Positions 28,965-38,619 are shown, counted from the stretch's first letter. The stretch: DNA of 64,000 nt from Streptomyces sp. Je 1-79 (GCF_025195125.1 NZ_JAMGSL010000003.1:380362-444361); one strand, 5' to 3'. Translations and numbers: made by a program. Notes: generated from the sequence alone by a model not told the origin.

Positions 28965-29160
28965 TCTCCTGCGGCCGGGCACCGGCACGTGGAGGCACCA
29001 GGCTCGGCTCCGTATTCCTCGACGGTGCCGGCGGTCACGTCCCGGGCGGGGCATTCCGGCTTCCGTCCGCGCAGGACGGTCACGGCTGCGGGTCAGTGCC
29101 GGATTTGCACCGGCTTCCCCCCGTACGGGTGTGATGACGACTCGCCCACTCTACCGGCCC
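28965..29160 (-). promoter_or_regulatory. Cobalamin (B12) riboswitch
   Basis: Read on the minus strand, it contains the hallmark core AAGCCGGTGCAAATCCGGC followed by ACTGACCCGCAGCCGTGA, then a B12-box-like CCGAGCCTGGTGCC near 28994-29007. Just before the first gene, GGCC-GCAGGAGA-GGCC can form a small hairpin that holds the ribosome site (28961-28976), which suggests translational shut-off when cobalamin binds. It covers most of the gap between this operon and the MBL gene. Confidence 0.93.
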
Positions 29161-29205
29161 GTACACCTCCGCCAGCGGTGGGTGCGAGGCGCCTCACACC
29201 CGGGC

Positions 29206-29283
29206 CGCCGGGGCGCCGGGCGGCTGTGCCCCGCCCCTCTCGCCGGGGCGCCGGGCGGCTGGGTCCCGCCCCCCGCGCCGGGG
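29206..29283. repeat. 35-bp GC-rich direct repeat downstream of the MBL gene
   Basis: Two units beginning CGCCGGGGCGCCGGGCGGCTG (29206-29240, 29241-29275) and the first eight bases of a third, ending exactly at the MBL gene's stop codon. Confidence 0.85.
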
Positions 29284-30321
29284 TCACACCGCCACGTACG
29301 TCACCGGATCCGAGCCCGCCACCGCCTCCGCGCGGCCCAGCTTCACCAGCCGGCGCAGATGTGCCTCTGCCTCGCTGACCGCGATGGTCCGGGAGCCGTA
29401 GGGGATCTGCTCCCAGGGGCGGTTCCACTCCATGCGCTCGGCGAGCTGCCAGGGAGTGAGCGGGTTCGCGAGGATGGCCAGGAGCCCGGTCAGCCGCTCC
29501 TCGTGGTGGTCGAGGAGCGCCCGCACCCGGCCGGCCGCGTCCGTGAAGGCGTACTGGTGGGCGGGGAGCACCTCGGCGACGCCGAGCCGCCCGATCCGCT
29601 CCAGCGAGTCCAGGTAGTCGCCCAGGGGGTCGGTGGCGGTGGCGTCGTCGGGGTCCTCGTAGAGGCCGATGTGCGGGGAGATCCCGGGCAGCAGATGGTC
29701 GCCGGAGAAGAGCCGGCCGTGCCCGGGGAGCCGGGCGGGGTGCTCCTCCTCCAGGTGGAGGCAGACGTGGCCGGGGGTGTGGCCCGGCGTCCAGACCGCG
29801 CGCAGTCGGCGGCCGGCCAGGTCGAGGAGTTCGCCGGGGACGATCTCGCGGTCGGGGAGGGCGGAGCGCAGCCCGGGCAGGGTGCTCGCGCGGCCGGAGG
29901 TGCGGGCGGCGCGGAGGGGGGCGGTGTGCTCCTCGGGGGCGCCGACGGCGGCCAGCTTGCGGGCGAGGTAGTCGAGCCACGTGCCGGGCTCGGACTCGCG
30001 GGTGCGGCGGACGACGGCGGTGTCGGCGGCGTGCATCGCGATCCACGCGCCGGACGCCTCGCGGACCTGGCCGGAGAGTCCGTGGTGGTCGGGGTGGTGA
30101 TGGGTGATGACGACCCCGTGCACGTCCTGTACGGAGGTCCCCAACGCGGCCAACCCGTCGGCCAGTTCGGTCCAGGACGCCGGATCGTCCCAGCCGGTGT
30201 CGATCAGCACGGGTCCGCGGTCGGTGTCGAGGAGGTGGACGAGGGTGTGCCCGAGCGGGTTGTCCGGGATGGGCACCCGGATCGACCAGACGCCTCCGCC
30301 GTGCTCGGTCACCTGGGTCAT
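29284..30321 (-). CDS. MBL-fold metallo-hydrolase with C-terminal winged helix
   Basis: 345 aa. Metal ligands are HHHPDHHG near residue 75, a later His in TPGHTPGHVCLHL, Asp in LFSGDHLLPG, and His in LPAHQYAF. The last about 70 residues (TPWQLAERMEWNRPW, SEAEAHLRRLVKLG) form the winged-helix tail seen in LACTB2-like hydrolases. Thioester or acyl-ester hydrolysis would fit its context, since it is divergent from the aldehyde dehydrogenase across a shared KstR-like operator. The actual substrate is unknown. Confidence 0.87.
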   Translation of the reverse strand: MTQVTEHGGGVWSIRVPIPDNPLGHTLVHLLDTDRGPVLIDTGWDDPASWTELADGLAALGTSVQDVHGVVITHHHPDHHGLSGQVREASGAWIAMHAADTAVVRRTRESEPGTWLDYLARKLAAVGAPEEHTAPLRAARTSGRASTLPGLRSALPDREIVPGELLDLAGRRLRAVWTPGHTPGHVCLHLEEEHPARLPGHGRLFSGDHLLPGISPHIGLYEDPDDATATDPLGDYLDSLERIGRLGVAEVLPAHQYAFTDAAGRVRALLDHHEERLTGLLAILANPLTPWQLAERMEWNRPWEQIPYGSRTIAVSEAEAHLRRLVKLGRAEAVAGSDPVTYVAV

Positions 30322-30374
30322 GGGCCCTCATCTCTCCGCGACGGCACGGCGCTTGCTCGACCATTGCCCACTAT

Positions 30375-30396
30375 AACTAGAACTGGTATCAGTTCT
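30375..30396. promoter_or_regulatory. KstR-like operator between MBL and aldehyde dehydrogenase genes
   Basis: AACTAGAACTGGTATCAGTTCT; inner arms AGAACTG/CAGTTCT are perfect with a GTAT spacer. It agrees at 18 of 22 positions with the site before the thiolase gene at 21.16 kb. It lies 44 bp before the dehydrogenase start. Confidence 0.68.
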
Positions 30397-30409
30397 GAAA
30401 CACAGTCAG
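30395..30409. promoter_or_regulatory. Degenerate CTGAC-type element overlapping the previous operator
   Basis: CTGAAACACAGTCAG keeps ten of twelve fixed positions of CTGACnnnCCGTCAG. It is meaningful only because full copies occur at the sister promoters. Confidence 0.35.
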
Positions 30410-30440
30410 AAACATTGCGGGTTCCTGGAGGCAGTCGGCC

Positions 30441-31909
<1,469 letters not shown>

Positions 31910-31910
<1 letters not shown>

Positions 31911-32143
31911 TGGGCGACCGCTGGCAGGTGGAGGTCGACCGGAGCGTGTGCATCGGCTCCGGCATGTGCGTCAACCACGCCCCGGACGGCTTCCGGCTGG
32001 ACACGGCCCGTCAGTCCCACCCGCGCGAACCGGAGTCGGACGCGAACGAGCGGGTGCTCGCCGCGGCCGAGGGCTGCCCGGTGGAGGCCATCATGATCAC
32101 CCTCCTCGACGGCGGGGAGCCGGTCTTCCCGCCCGAGGAGTGA
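31910..32143 (+). CDS. 3Fe-4S ferredoxin (P450 partner type)
   Basis: 77 aa. The cluster ligands are Cys in VCIGSGMCVNHAP (C-x5-C) and GCPVEAI, the three-cysteine pattern of 3Fe-4S ferredoxins that feed actinobacterial P450s. Start overlaps the aldehyde dehydrogenase stop (TGATG). The likely electron acceptor is the CYP125-like enzyme encoded 11 kb away under the same type of operator. No reductase gene is in the window. Confidence 0.92.
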
Positions 32144-32206
32144 TGTCCCCGGATTCCCGGGCCTGTGTGACACTCCTGCGGCACACGGACAACAGGGGTG
32201 GGACAC

Positions 32207-32809
32207 ATGCGAAGGACGTGGCGGGCGACCGCCTGCGGGGCGGCGGCGCTTCTGGCGATGTCGATGACGGGCTGTGCCGCCGGGGAGGAGGGCGGGCCGC
32301 CCGCGACCTCCGCCTCGGCATCGGTGTCGGGCAAGGGAGGACAGGGGTTCGGCAGGACGGCGGCGCAGGCCGACATCGACGCGGCGACCTCCGCCGCCGG
32401 CCTGCCGGCCTCCGGGCGGCCGGAGCCGCTGCCGTCCGTCACCCCGGCCACGGACACGGCCACGGCCACGGAGAAGGACAGGCTCAAGGCGCGGGCCGCG
32501 GCGTGCTCGGCCCACTGGATGATCGCCGGTCCGGAGGTGCTCGAAGGCGGCGATCCCCGGGGGAAGTTCGACGCGGCCGTCGCCGCACTGGTGGAGCGCG
32601 GCTGGCGGGTCACGACGGACCGGAGCGAGGACGAGGTCGGGAAGGAGGGCAGCGTCGTCGGCATCACGCTCAAGAAGTCAGGCTGGTCGCTGCTGGGTCG
32701 TCATGTCACGGGTGGGCTGGACATGGTGTCCTTCCAGGCGACGGAGGACGCCTGCATGAACAAGTTCACCGAAGCGGAGTGGACGTTGATGCTGAGCGCC
32801 GGGGAGTAG
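32207..32809 (+). CDS. Lipoprotein, paralogue of the next gene
   Basis: 200 aa. A signal peptide with lipobox MSMTGC is followed by a Ser/Ala/Gly linker and a domain with GKFDAAVAALVERGWRV, LKKSGWSLLGRH and FQATEDAC. The same block order is seen in the following lipoprotein, so the two arose by duplication. No known domain is recognised. Nine bases upstream is an alternative GTG. Confidence 0.82.
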   Translation: MRRTWRATACGAAALLAMSMTGCAAGEEGGPPATSASASVSGKGGQGFGRTAAQADIDAATSAAGLPASGRPEPLPSVTPATDTATATEKDRLKARAAACSAHWMIAGPEVLEGGDPRGKFDAAVAALVERGWRVTTDRSEDEVGKEGSVVGITLKKSGWSLLGRHVTGGLDMVSFQATEDACMNKFTEAEWTLMLSAGE

Positions 32810-32908
32810 GGGAGCCCGCAGGTGCTTCGGCCACCCGTTCACGCGTGCAAAAATTCTCCCCTGATCACGGGGGCAACAGGCCCGCGTGCACCCGGTTCTG
32901 GGAGAGTT

Positions 32909-33448
32909 GTGCGCAAGGCGATGTGGGTGGCCGCGGCCGCCGGTGCGGTGCTGCTGGTCGCGGGCTGCGGCGGCGAGGGCGGCGGTTCGGGCAAGGACAA
33001 GGGAGGCTCGTCCGCCTCCTCCTCGGGCTCCACGACCGGCGGTTCGGAGGCCGGCGGCGGCGACAGCCCGGACGCGGCCACGGTGAAGAAGGAGATCGAC
33101 ACCGCCGCCACGGCGGCCGGCTTCACCGAGGACCCCTCGGGCGACGCGGTCCCGGCCGAGCTCAAGACCTGCATGGTGTCCTGGACGGCCGACGCGGAGA
33201 AGGCGGCGGACCCGAAGAAGTCCTACGACGCCACGGTGACGGCGCTGACCGGCGGCGGCTGGAAGGAGGGCCGGGGCACCGATCAGGCCGGGTCCACCAT
33301 CAAGACGCTGAACAAGGGCACCTGGTCGCTCAAGGCCAGCAACCACGGTGCCGCCGGCTTCGCCATCGTGATGTTCATCGGCACGGACAACACCCCGCAG
33401 TGCGAGGCCCTGTTCAAGGCCGACCTGGAGAAGAACAAGAAGTCGTAA
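32909..33448 (+). CDS. Lipoprotein, paralogue of the previous gene
   Basis: 179 aa. Lipobox VLLVAGC and a Gly/Ser linker precede a domain with KSYDATVTALTGGGWKEG, LNKGTWSLKASNH and NTPQCEALF, which align with the preceding lipoprotein. The GTG start has GGGAGA five bases upstream. Function is unknown. It is convergent with the TetR regulator, eight bases from its stop. Confidence 0.82.
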   Translation: MRKAMWVAAAAGAVLLVAGCGGEGGGSGKDKGGSSASSSGSTTGGSEAGGGDSPDAATVKKEIDTAATAAGFTEDPSGDAVPAELKTCMVSWTADAEKAADPKKSYDATVTALTGGGWKEGRGTDQAGSTIKTLNKGTWSLKASNHGAAGFAIVMFIGTDNTPQCEALFKADLEKNKKS

Positions 33449-33456
33449 CGGCTCGC

Positions 33457-34104
33457 TCAGACCGTCCCGCGGCCCTCCGGGGCCGCGGGCGGTGTGGCCG
33501 GCCCGTCGGGCGCCGTCAGGTCGATCAGCCGGCAGACCGTCTCGATGTCGATCTTGACCTGCGCGATCGAGGCCCGCCCCGACAGCCAGGTGATCAGCGC
33601 CGAGTGCCAGGTGTGCTCGATCACCCGCACCGCGGACAGCTGCTGCGGCGTCGGGTGCTCAAGACCCATCGAGTCCAGGATGATCGCCGTCGTCAGCCGG
33701 GAGACCGTGTCCACCTCCGGGCTCACGCTCCGGTCCGCGAAGGTCAGCGCCCGCACCATGGCGTCCGCGAGCTGCGGCTCGCGCTGGAGCGCCCGGAACG
33801 CCCGCATCAGCGTCTCCGCGACCCGCTCGGCCGAGGTCTCGCCGGCCGGCGGCCGCTTCCGCAGCGTCGTGTGCATGTGCTGGAGCTGGTCCTGCATCGT
33901 CGCGACCAGCAGATGGATCTTGGAGGGGAAGTAGCGGTACAGCGTGCCCAGCGCCACCCCGGCCGCCTCGGCCACCTCACGCATCTGTACGGCGTCGAAA
34001 CCGCCCCGCCCGGCGAGCTGCGCGCTGGCGTGCAGGATGCGGCGGCGGCGCGCCTCCTGGCGCTCTGTCAGGGGCGGCGAGGCCGGTCTGTCTTCCGCGG
34101 TCAT
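33457..34104 (-). CDS. TetR-family regulator of the KstR type
   Basis: 215 aa. The DNA-binding part (about 15-65) reads RRRRILHASAQLAGRGGFDA then VQMREVAEAAGVALGTLYRY and FPSKIHLLV, very close to mycobacterial KstR (VQMRAVADRADVAVGTLYRYFPSKVHLLV is the blockwise counterpart). The ligand domain also agrees (ADAMVRALTFAD, LSGRAS). KstR represses sterol side-chain genes and is released by a steroid-CoA. A TnnAACnnGTTnnA site lies 151 bp upstream of its start, suggesting autoregulation. Orthology is by pattern, not by computed alignment. Confidence 0.88.
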   Translation of the reverse strand: MTAEDRPASPPLTERQEARRRRILHASAQLAGRGGFDAVQMREVAEAAGVALGTLYRYFPSKIHLLVATMQDQLQHMHTTLRKRPPAGETSAERVAETLMRAFRALQREPQLADAMVRALTFADRSVSPEVDTVSRLTTAIILDSMGLEHPTPQQLSAVRVIEHTWHSALITWLSGRASIAQVKIDIETVCRLIDLTAPDGPATPPAAPEGRGTV

Positions 34105-34254
34105 GAAGTCCCGTTCCGTGCGGTGGGGGAGCGACGGTATCGCCGGAGTATGGCGGCGCTTCCGCCGTGGCGCGAATCACCTGATCCGGCTCTTACAGCT
34201 GGGCTACCTGCCGGTAGATTCTGTGCTCCTTGAACGATCAAGAACGATCAAGTC

Positions 34255-34268
34255 TGAAACTTGTTCTA
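34255..34268. promoter_or_regulatory. KstR-type operator at the regulator/glycosyltransferase divergent promoter
   Basis: TGAAACTTGTTCTA fits TnnAACnnGTTnnA exactly. Just beside it, AACGATCAAG is directly repeated (34233-34242, 34243-34252), the first copy within CTTGAACGATCAAG. Confidence 0.75.
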
Positions 34269-34322
34269 GATTAGCGCGAGCGGTTACGCTCCCGCGAAAC
34301 GCAAGCTCGAAGGGGGCCGCGA

Positions 34323-35693
34323 GTGACCGCTGAGGCCATAGAGGCAGGCCCCCGCCAGGGCGTCACCGACCATGTCGACGTCCCCCGAGGTCTCGGCAGC
34401 GCTCGACCAGGGGGGACCACCATGTTGCGGATCGCTCTCCTGACGTACAAGGGAAATCCCTTCTGCGGGGGTCAGGGCGTCTATGTCCGGCACCTCTCCC
34501 GCGAGCTCGCCCGCCTCGGTCACCACGTGGAGGTCATCGGCTCGCAGCCGTACCCCACCCTCGACGAGGGCGTCCCGCTCACCGAGATCGCCAGCCTCGA
34601 CCTCTACCGCTCGCCGGACCCCTTCCGCACTCCCAAGCGGGACGAGTACCGCGACTGGATCGACGCGCTCGAAGTCGCCACCATGTGGACCGGCGGCTTT
34701 CCCGAGCCCCTGACCTTCTCCCTGCGGGCCCGGCGCATGCTCGCCGCCCGCCGCGGCGACTTCGACGTGGTCCACGACAACCAGACCCTGGGCTACGGGC
34801 TCCTCGGCGGCCCCCGGGCGCTCGGCGCCCCGCTGGTCACCACGATCCACCACCCCATCACCGTCGACCGGCAGCTGGAGCTCGACGCCGCCGCCGACTG
34901 GAAGCGCCGCGCCTCCGTCCGCCGCTGGTACGCCTTCACCCGGATGCAGAAGCGGGTCTCCCGCCGGATGCCCTCCGTCCTGACCGTCTCCGGCACCTCC
35001 CGCCAGGAGATCGTCGAGCACCTCGGCGTCCGCGAGGACCGCATCCGCGTCGTCCACATCGGCGCCGACACCGACCTCTGGTCGCCGGACCCGTCCGTCG
35101 CCGAGATCCCCGGCCGGATCGTCACCACCTCCAGCGCCGACGTCCCGCTCAAGGGCCTCATCCACCTCGTCGAGGCCCTCGCCAAGCTCCGCACCGAGAA
35201 CCCCGCCGCCCACCTCGTCGTCGTCGGCAGGCGCGCCGAGGACGGCCCGGTCGCGCAGGCCATCGAGCGGTACGGACTCCAGGACGCCGTCGAGTTCGTC
35301 AAGGGGATCTCCGACGAGGAGCTGGTGGACCTCGTCCGCTCCGCCCAGGTCTCCTGCGTACCGTCGCTCTACGAGGGGTTCTCGCTGCCGGCCGCCGAGG
35401 CCATGGCCACCGGGACCCCGCTGGTCGCCACGACCGGCGGCGCGATCCCCGAGGTCACCGGAGCCGACGGCGAGACCTGCCTGGCCGTACCCCCCGGCGA
35501 CGCGGGCGCGCTCGCCACGGCGCTCGGCCGGATGCTCGGCGACACGGAGCTGCGGGCCCGGCTCGGCGCCGCGGGACGGGCACGCGTTCTGGCCAACTTC
35601 ACCTGGGCGCGCGCCGCCCAGGGCACCGCGGACCTCTACCGTGAGGCGATCGCCTCGCAAGGGAGCGCCGCCCGCGCCGGAGCCCCTCGGTGA
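34323..35693 (+). CDS. Family 4 glycosyltransferase (GT-B)
   Basis: 456 aa from a GTG with AAGGGGG seven bases before it; an ATG at 34422 (MLRIALLTYKGNPF) is an equally possible start. The N-terminal domain begins LRIALLTYKGNPFCGGQGVY, with the donor-side glycine loop. The C-terminal domain has SSADVPLKGLIHLVEALAKL and PSLYEGFSLPAAEAMATG, the EX7E donor-binding motif. It transfers an activated sugar; acceptor unknown. First gene of a three-gene unit with a methyltransferase and a barrel protein, next to a KstR-type operator. Confidence 0.88.
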   Translation: MTAEAIEAGPRQGVTDHVDVPRGLGSARPGGTTMLRIALLTYKGNPFCGGQGVYVRHLSRELARLGHHVEVIGSQPYPTLDEGVPLTEIASLDLYRSPDPFRTPKRDEYRDWIDALEVATMWTGGFPEPLTFSLRARRMLAARRGDFDVVHDNQTLGYGLLGGPRALGAPLVTTIHHPITVDRQLELDAAADWKRRASVRRWYAFTRMQKRVSRRMPSVLTVSGTSRQEIVEHLGVREDRIRVVHIGADTDLWSPDPSVAEIPGRIVTTSSADVPLKGLIHLVEALAKLRTENPAAHLVVVGRRAEDGPVAQAIERYGLQDAVEFVKGISDEELVDLVRSAQVSCVPSLYEGFSLPAAEAMATGTPLVATTGGAIPEVTGADGETCLAVPPGDAGALATALGRMLGDTELRARLGAAGRARVLANFTWARAAQGTADLYREAIASQGSAARAGAPR

Positions 35694-35754
35694 CCGCGCC
35701 CCGCCCGCACCGCCCCCACCCCCGCACCGCCACCCCTCCGGAAGGGCAGACCTC

Positions 35755-36486
35755 GTGCTGACCGTCGACTTCACCCGCTTCCCGCTCGCCCCCGGCGACC
35801 GCGTGCTCGACCTCGGCTGTGGTGCGGGCCGGCACGCCTTCGAGTGCTACCGGCGCGGCGCCCAGGTCGTGGCCCTCGACCAGAACGGCGAGGAGATCCG
35901 CGAGGTCGCCACGTGGTTCGCGGCGATGAAGGAGGCCGGCGAGGCCCCGGCCGGCGCGACCGCCACCGCGATGGAGGGCGACGCGCTCAACCTGCCCTTC
36001 CCCGACGAGTCCTTCGACGTCGTGATCATCTCCGAGGTCATGGAGCACATCCCGGACGACAAGGGCGTCCTCGCCGAGATGGTCCGCGTGCTCAAGCCCG
36101 GCGGCCGGATCGCGATCACCGTCCCGCGCTACGGCCCCGAGAAGGTCTGCTGGGCGCTCTCCGACGCGTACCACGAGGTCGAGGGCGGCCACATCCGCAT
36201 CTACAAGGCGGACGAGCTGCTCGCCAAGATCCGCCAGGCCGGCCTCAAGCCGTACGGCACCCACCACGCGCACGCGCTGCACTCGCCGTACTGGTGGCTG
36301 AAGTGCGCCTTCGGCGTGGACAACGACAAGGCCCTGCCGGTGCGGGCGTACCACAAGCTCCTGGTCTGGGACATCATGAAGAAGCCCGCCCTGACCCGGG
36401 TCGCCGAGCAGCTGCTCAACCCGGTGGTCGGCAAGAGCTTCGTGGCGTACGCGACCAAGCCCCACCTGCCCAAGGCCGACGCGTGA
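35755..36486 (+). CDS. Class I SAM-dependent methyltransferase
   Basis: 243 aa. Motif I VLDLGCGAGRHAFECYRRG, acidic loop VVALDQN, motif II FDVVIISEVMEHIPDD, motif III LKPGGRIAITVPRYG. The GTG start follows GGAAGGG by nine bases. Its stop overlaps the next start (GTGA). The 61-bp gap from the glycosyltransferase is Pro/Arg-rich in translation and non-coding. Acceptor unknown; perhaps it methylates the glycan or lipid product of the neighbouring transferase. Confidence 0.9.
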   Translation: MLTVDFTRFPLAPGDRVLDLGCGAGRHAFECYRRGAQVVALDQNGEEIREVATWFAAMKEAGEAPAGATATAMEGDALNLPFPDESFDVVIISEVMEHIPDDKGVLAEMVRVLKPGGRIAITVPRYGPEKVCWALSDAYHEVEGGHIRIYKADELLAKIRQAGLKPYGTHHAHALHSPYWWLKCAFGVDNDKALPVRAYHKLLVWDIMKKPALTRVAEQLLNPVVGKSFVAYATKPHLPKADA

Positions 36487-37562
36487 CGAGTCCCGAGCAG
36501 ATCGCGGAGCACCTGCTCCTGCCCGGGGTCCTCACCCCCGAGCAGGCCGCCGAGACCGTCGCCGGAGTGCTCGCCGCCCAGCGCGAGGACGGGGCGATCC
36601 CGTGGTTCCGCGGCCACCACCTCGACCCGTGGGACCACACCGAGGCCGCCATGGCCCTGGACGCCGCCGGCGAGCACGCGGCGGCGGCCCGAGCGTACGA
36701 GTGGCTGGCCCGGCACCAGAACGCCGACGGCTCCTGGTACGCGGCCTACCAGGACGGCGACCCGGACGACGTCACCGACCGGGGCCGGGAGTCCAACTTC
36801 GTCGCGTACGTCGCCGTCGGCGTCTGGCACCACTACCTCGCGACGGGCGACGACGCCTTCCTCGACCGGATGTGGCCGACCGTCTACGCCGCCGTCGAGT
36901 TCGTCCTCGCCCTCCAGCGGCCCGGCGGGCAGATCGGCTGGAAGCGCGAGGCCGACGGTACGGCGGTCGAGGACGCGCTCCTCACCGGAAGCTCCTCCAT
37001 CCACCAGGCGCTGCGCTGCGCGCTCGCCATCGCCGAGGCGCGCGAGGAGGCACAGCCCGACTGGGAACTCGCGGCCGGCGCCCTCGGCCACGCGATCCGC
37101 AGTCATCCCGAGCGCTTCCTCGACAAGTCCCGTTACTCGATGGACTGGTACTACCCGGTCCTCGGCGGCGCCGTGAGGGGCCCCGCGGCCACGGCCCGGA
37201 TCGACGCCCGCTGGGACGACTTCGTGGTCCCCGGGCTCGGCGTGCGCTGCGTCCTGCCCAACCCGTGGGTGACCGGCGGCGAGAGCTGCGAACTCGCCCT
37301 CGCCCTGTGGGCGATGGGCGAGTCCGACCGGGCGCTGGAGATCCTCCAGTCCATCCAGCACCTGCGCGCCGAGGGCGGCATGTACTGGACGGGGTACGTC
37401 TTCGAGGGCGACAAGGCCGTGTGGCCCGAGGAGCTCACGACCTGGACGGCCGGCTCGCTCCTGCTGGCCGTCGCGGCGCTCGGAGGTGACGAGGCGACGG
37501 TGGCGGTCTTCGGCGGCGAGCGGCTTCCGACGGGCCTGGAACCGGACTGCTGCGGCTCCTGA
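36483..37562 (+). CDS. Prenyltransferase/squalene-oxidase-repeat alpha/alpha-barrel protein
   Basis: 359 aa, soluble, rich in barrel-helix repeats: VLAAQREDGAIPWFRGHH, WLARHQNADGSWYAAY, NFVAYVAVGVWHHYLATGD, LALQRPGGQIGW. Such six-hairpin barrels include cyclases, glycoside hydrolases and binding proteins; no diagnostic DxDD or Glu pair is certain. Co-translated with the methyltransferase. A strong terminator follows, ending the unit. Product and substrate are unknown. Confidence 0.8.
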   Translation: MTSPEQIAEHLLLPGVLTPEQAAETVAGVLAAQREDGAIPWFRGHHLDPWDHTEAAMALDAAGEHAAAARAYEWLARHQNADGSWYAAYQDGDPDDVTDRGRESNFVAYVAVGVWHHYLATGDDAFLDRMWPTVYAAVEFVLALQRPGGQIGWKREADGTAVEDALLTGSSSIHQALRCALAIAEAREEAQPDWELAAGALGHAIRSHPERFLDKSRYSMDWYYPVLGGAVRGPAATARIDARWDDFVVPGLGVRCVLPNPWVTGGESCELALALWAMGESDRALEILQSIQHLRAEGGMYWTGYVFEGDKAVWPEELTTWTAGSLLLAVAALGGDEATVAVFGGERLPTGLEPDCCGS

Positions 37563-37569
37563 CCGATCA

Positions 37570-37606
37570 CGCCGGGGCCACCCCTCACAGGGGGGTGGCC
37601 CCGGCG
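37570..37606. terminator. Bidirectional terminator after the glycosyltransferase operon
   Basis: A perfect 15-bp stem CGCCGGGGCCACCCC/GGGGTGGCCCCGGCG with a 7-nt loop lies between convergent genes. Confidence 0.9.
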
Positions 37607-37610
37607 GTGG

Positions 37611-37898
37611 TCAGCGGCGGCGCAGTCCGCCCGCCACCGCGTGGCCGACGGCGAGGTAGACGACGGCCGCGAGACCGTAGCCCGTCACGACCCGCGCCCA
37701 CGCCTCGTCGAAGGTGAACAGGTCGTAGGACCAGGCCGCCAGCCAGTGGGCGGCGTCCTGCACGAAGCTCACCAGGGCGTTGGCCCGGTTGGCCTCCAGC
37801 AGGTACATGAGGATCCACAGGATGATCAGGCCGGCCATGATGTCGGCGACCACGGCGATGACTCTCGCCGTCTGCGTTGTGCCGCTGCGTGAAGTCAT
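37611..37898 (-). CDS. Small two-to-three-helix membrane protein
   Basis: 95 aa from the ATG before TSRSGTTQTAR. Helices are VIAVVADIMAGLIILWILMYLL and YGLAAVVYLAVGHAVAGGL, with an amphipathic segment between. The C-terminus GGLRRR is positively charged. No family is recognised with confidence; related small proteins are widespread in Streptomyces. Confidence 0.75.
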   Translation of the reverse strand: MTSRSGTTQTARVIAVVADIMAGLIILWILMYLLEANRANALVSFVQDAAHWLAAWSYDLFTFDEAWARVVTGYGLAAVVYLAVGHAVAGGLRRR

Positions 37899-38009
37899 GA
37901 CGTTCGGTTTGCCGCGATCCGGTGGCCGAAACCCGTTCGGAGTCCCCCGGGTGGCGGAGCACCGGGGGCCGGGCGAGCCTGTGGCCACAGCCCTCAGGGA
38001 GGTTCCGCC

Positions 38010-38564
38010 GTGCTCAGCTCCGTCCCCTCAGGTCCGATACGCCGCGGCGTCGTGGCGCTCCTCCTGTCCTGCGCCCTGGTGCTGACGACCGCCGCCTGCG
38101 GTGGTGACGACGACCCGAGCGCGAGCGGCAGCGCGTCGCCGACCGGCACGGTCGAGCAGCAGAGGCTCGCCAAGACCAGGTTCGTGGCCAACGCGGGGCT
38201 GGCGGCCGGCGCGACGTACCAGTGGATCGTCAAGCCGTACCGCGAGGGCAGGTTCAAGAAGGGCGCCGACGGCCAGAAGTTCGCGCTGGTCAAGGCGGGT
38301 CTGGCCGGGGCCTTCGCTTACAACCGCCTCAAGGCCGCCGTGAACAACGCCAAGGGCGACGAGCTGCTGTCGAAGGCGGTCGCGCCGCTCACGGCGGGCA
38401 TCGACAAGCTCAAGGACCTCGGGACCAAGCTCCGCAAGGGCGAGGCGAGCGAGGCGGACGTCGGGGCGTTCGAGGACGTCATCAACCATGTGAAGGAAGC
38501 GGGCCAGAGCGCGGGCGCGGTGGTGACCGACAAGGTGCCCAGCACCTCGCAACTGGGCGGCTAG
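38010..38564 (+). CDS. Lipoprotein with helical domain, unknown function
   Basis: 184 aa, GTG start. The signal peptide ends in lipobox LTTAAC, followed by an Asp/Ser linker and a Lys/Ala/Gly-rich helical domain (YQWIVKPYREGRFKKGADG, FAYNRLKAAVNNAKGDELL, IDKLKDLGTKLRKGE). No known domain is recognised. It is convergent with the LLM oxidoreductase. Confidence 0.8.
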   Translation: MLSSVPSGPIRRGVVALLLSCALVLTTAACGGDDDPSASGSASPTGTVEQQRLAKTRFVANAGLAAGATYQWIVKPYREGRFKKGADGQKFALVKAGLAGAFAYNRLKAAVNNAKGDELLSKAVAPLTAGIDKLKDLGTKLRKGEASEADVGAFEDVINHVKEAGQSAGAVVTDKVPSTSQLGG

Positions 38565-38582
38565 AGACCGGGCGTCGCCTTC

Positions 38583-38619
38583 TCAGGAGTTGAGCTCCGC
38601 TTCAGGAGTTGAGCTCCGC
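38583..38619. repeat. Duplicated 3' end of the LLM oxidoreductase gene
   Basis: TCAGGAGTTGAGCTCCGC occurs at 38583-38600 and again at 38602-38619. Each copy carries the gene's last five codons plus stop on the minus strand; only the inner copy is used. Confidence 0.92.

Noticed and set aside
36483..37562. The barrel protein as a true squalene-hopene cyclase or prenyltransferase
   Set aside because: The catalytic DxDD motif and membrane-binding segment are not visible; only the fold-type repeats are.
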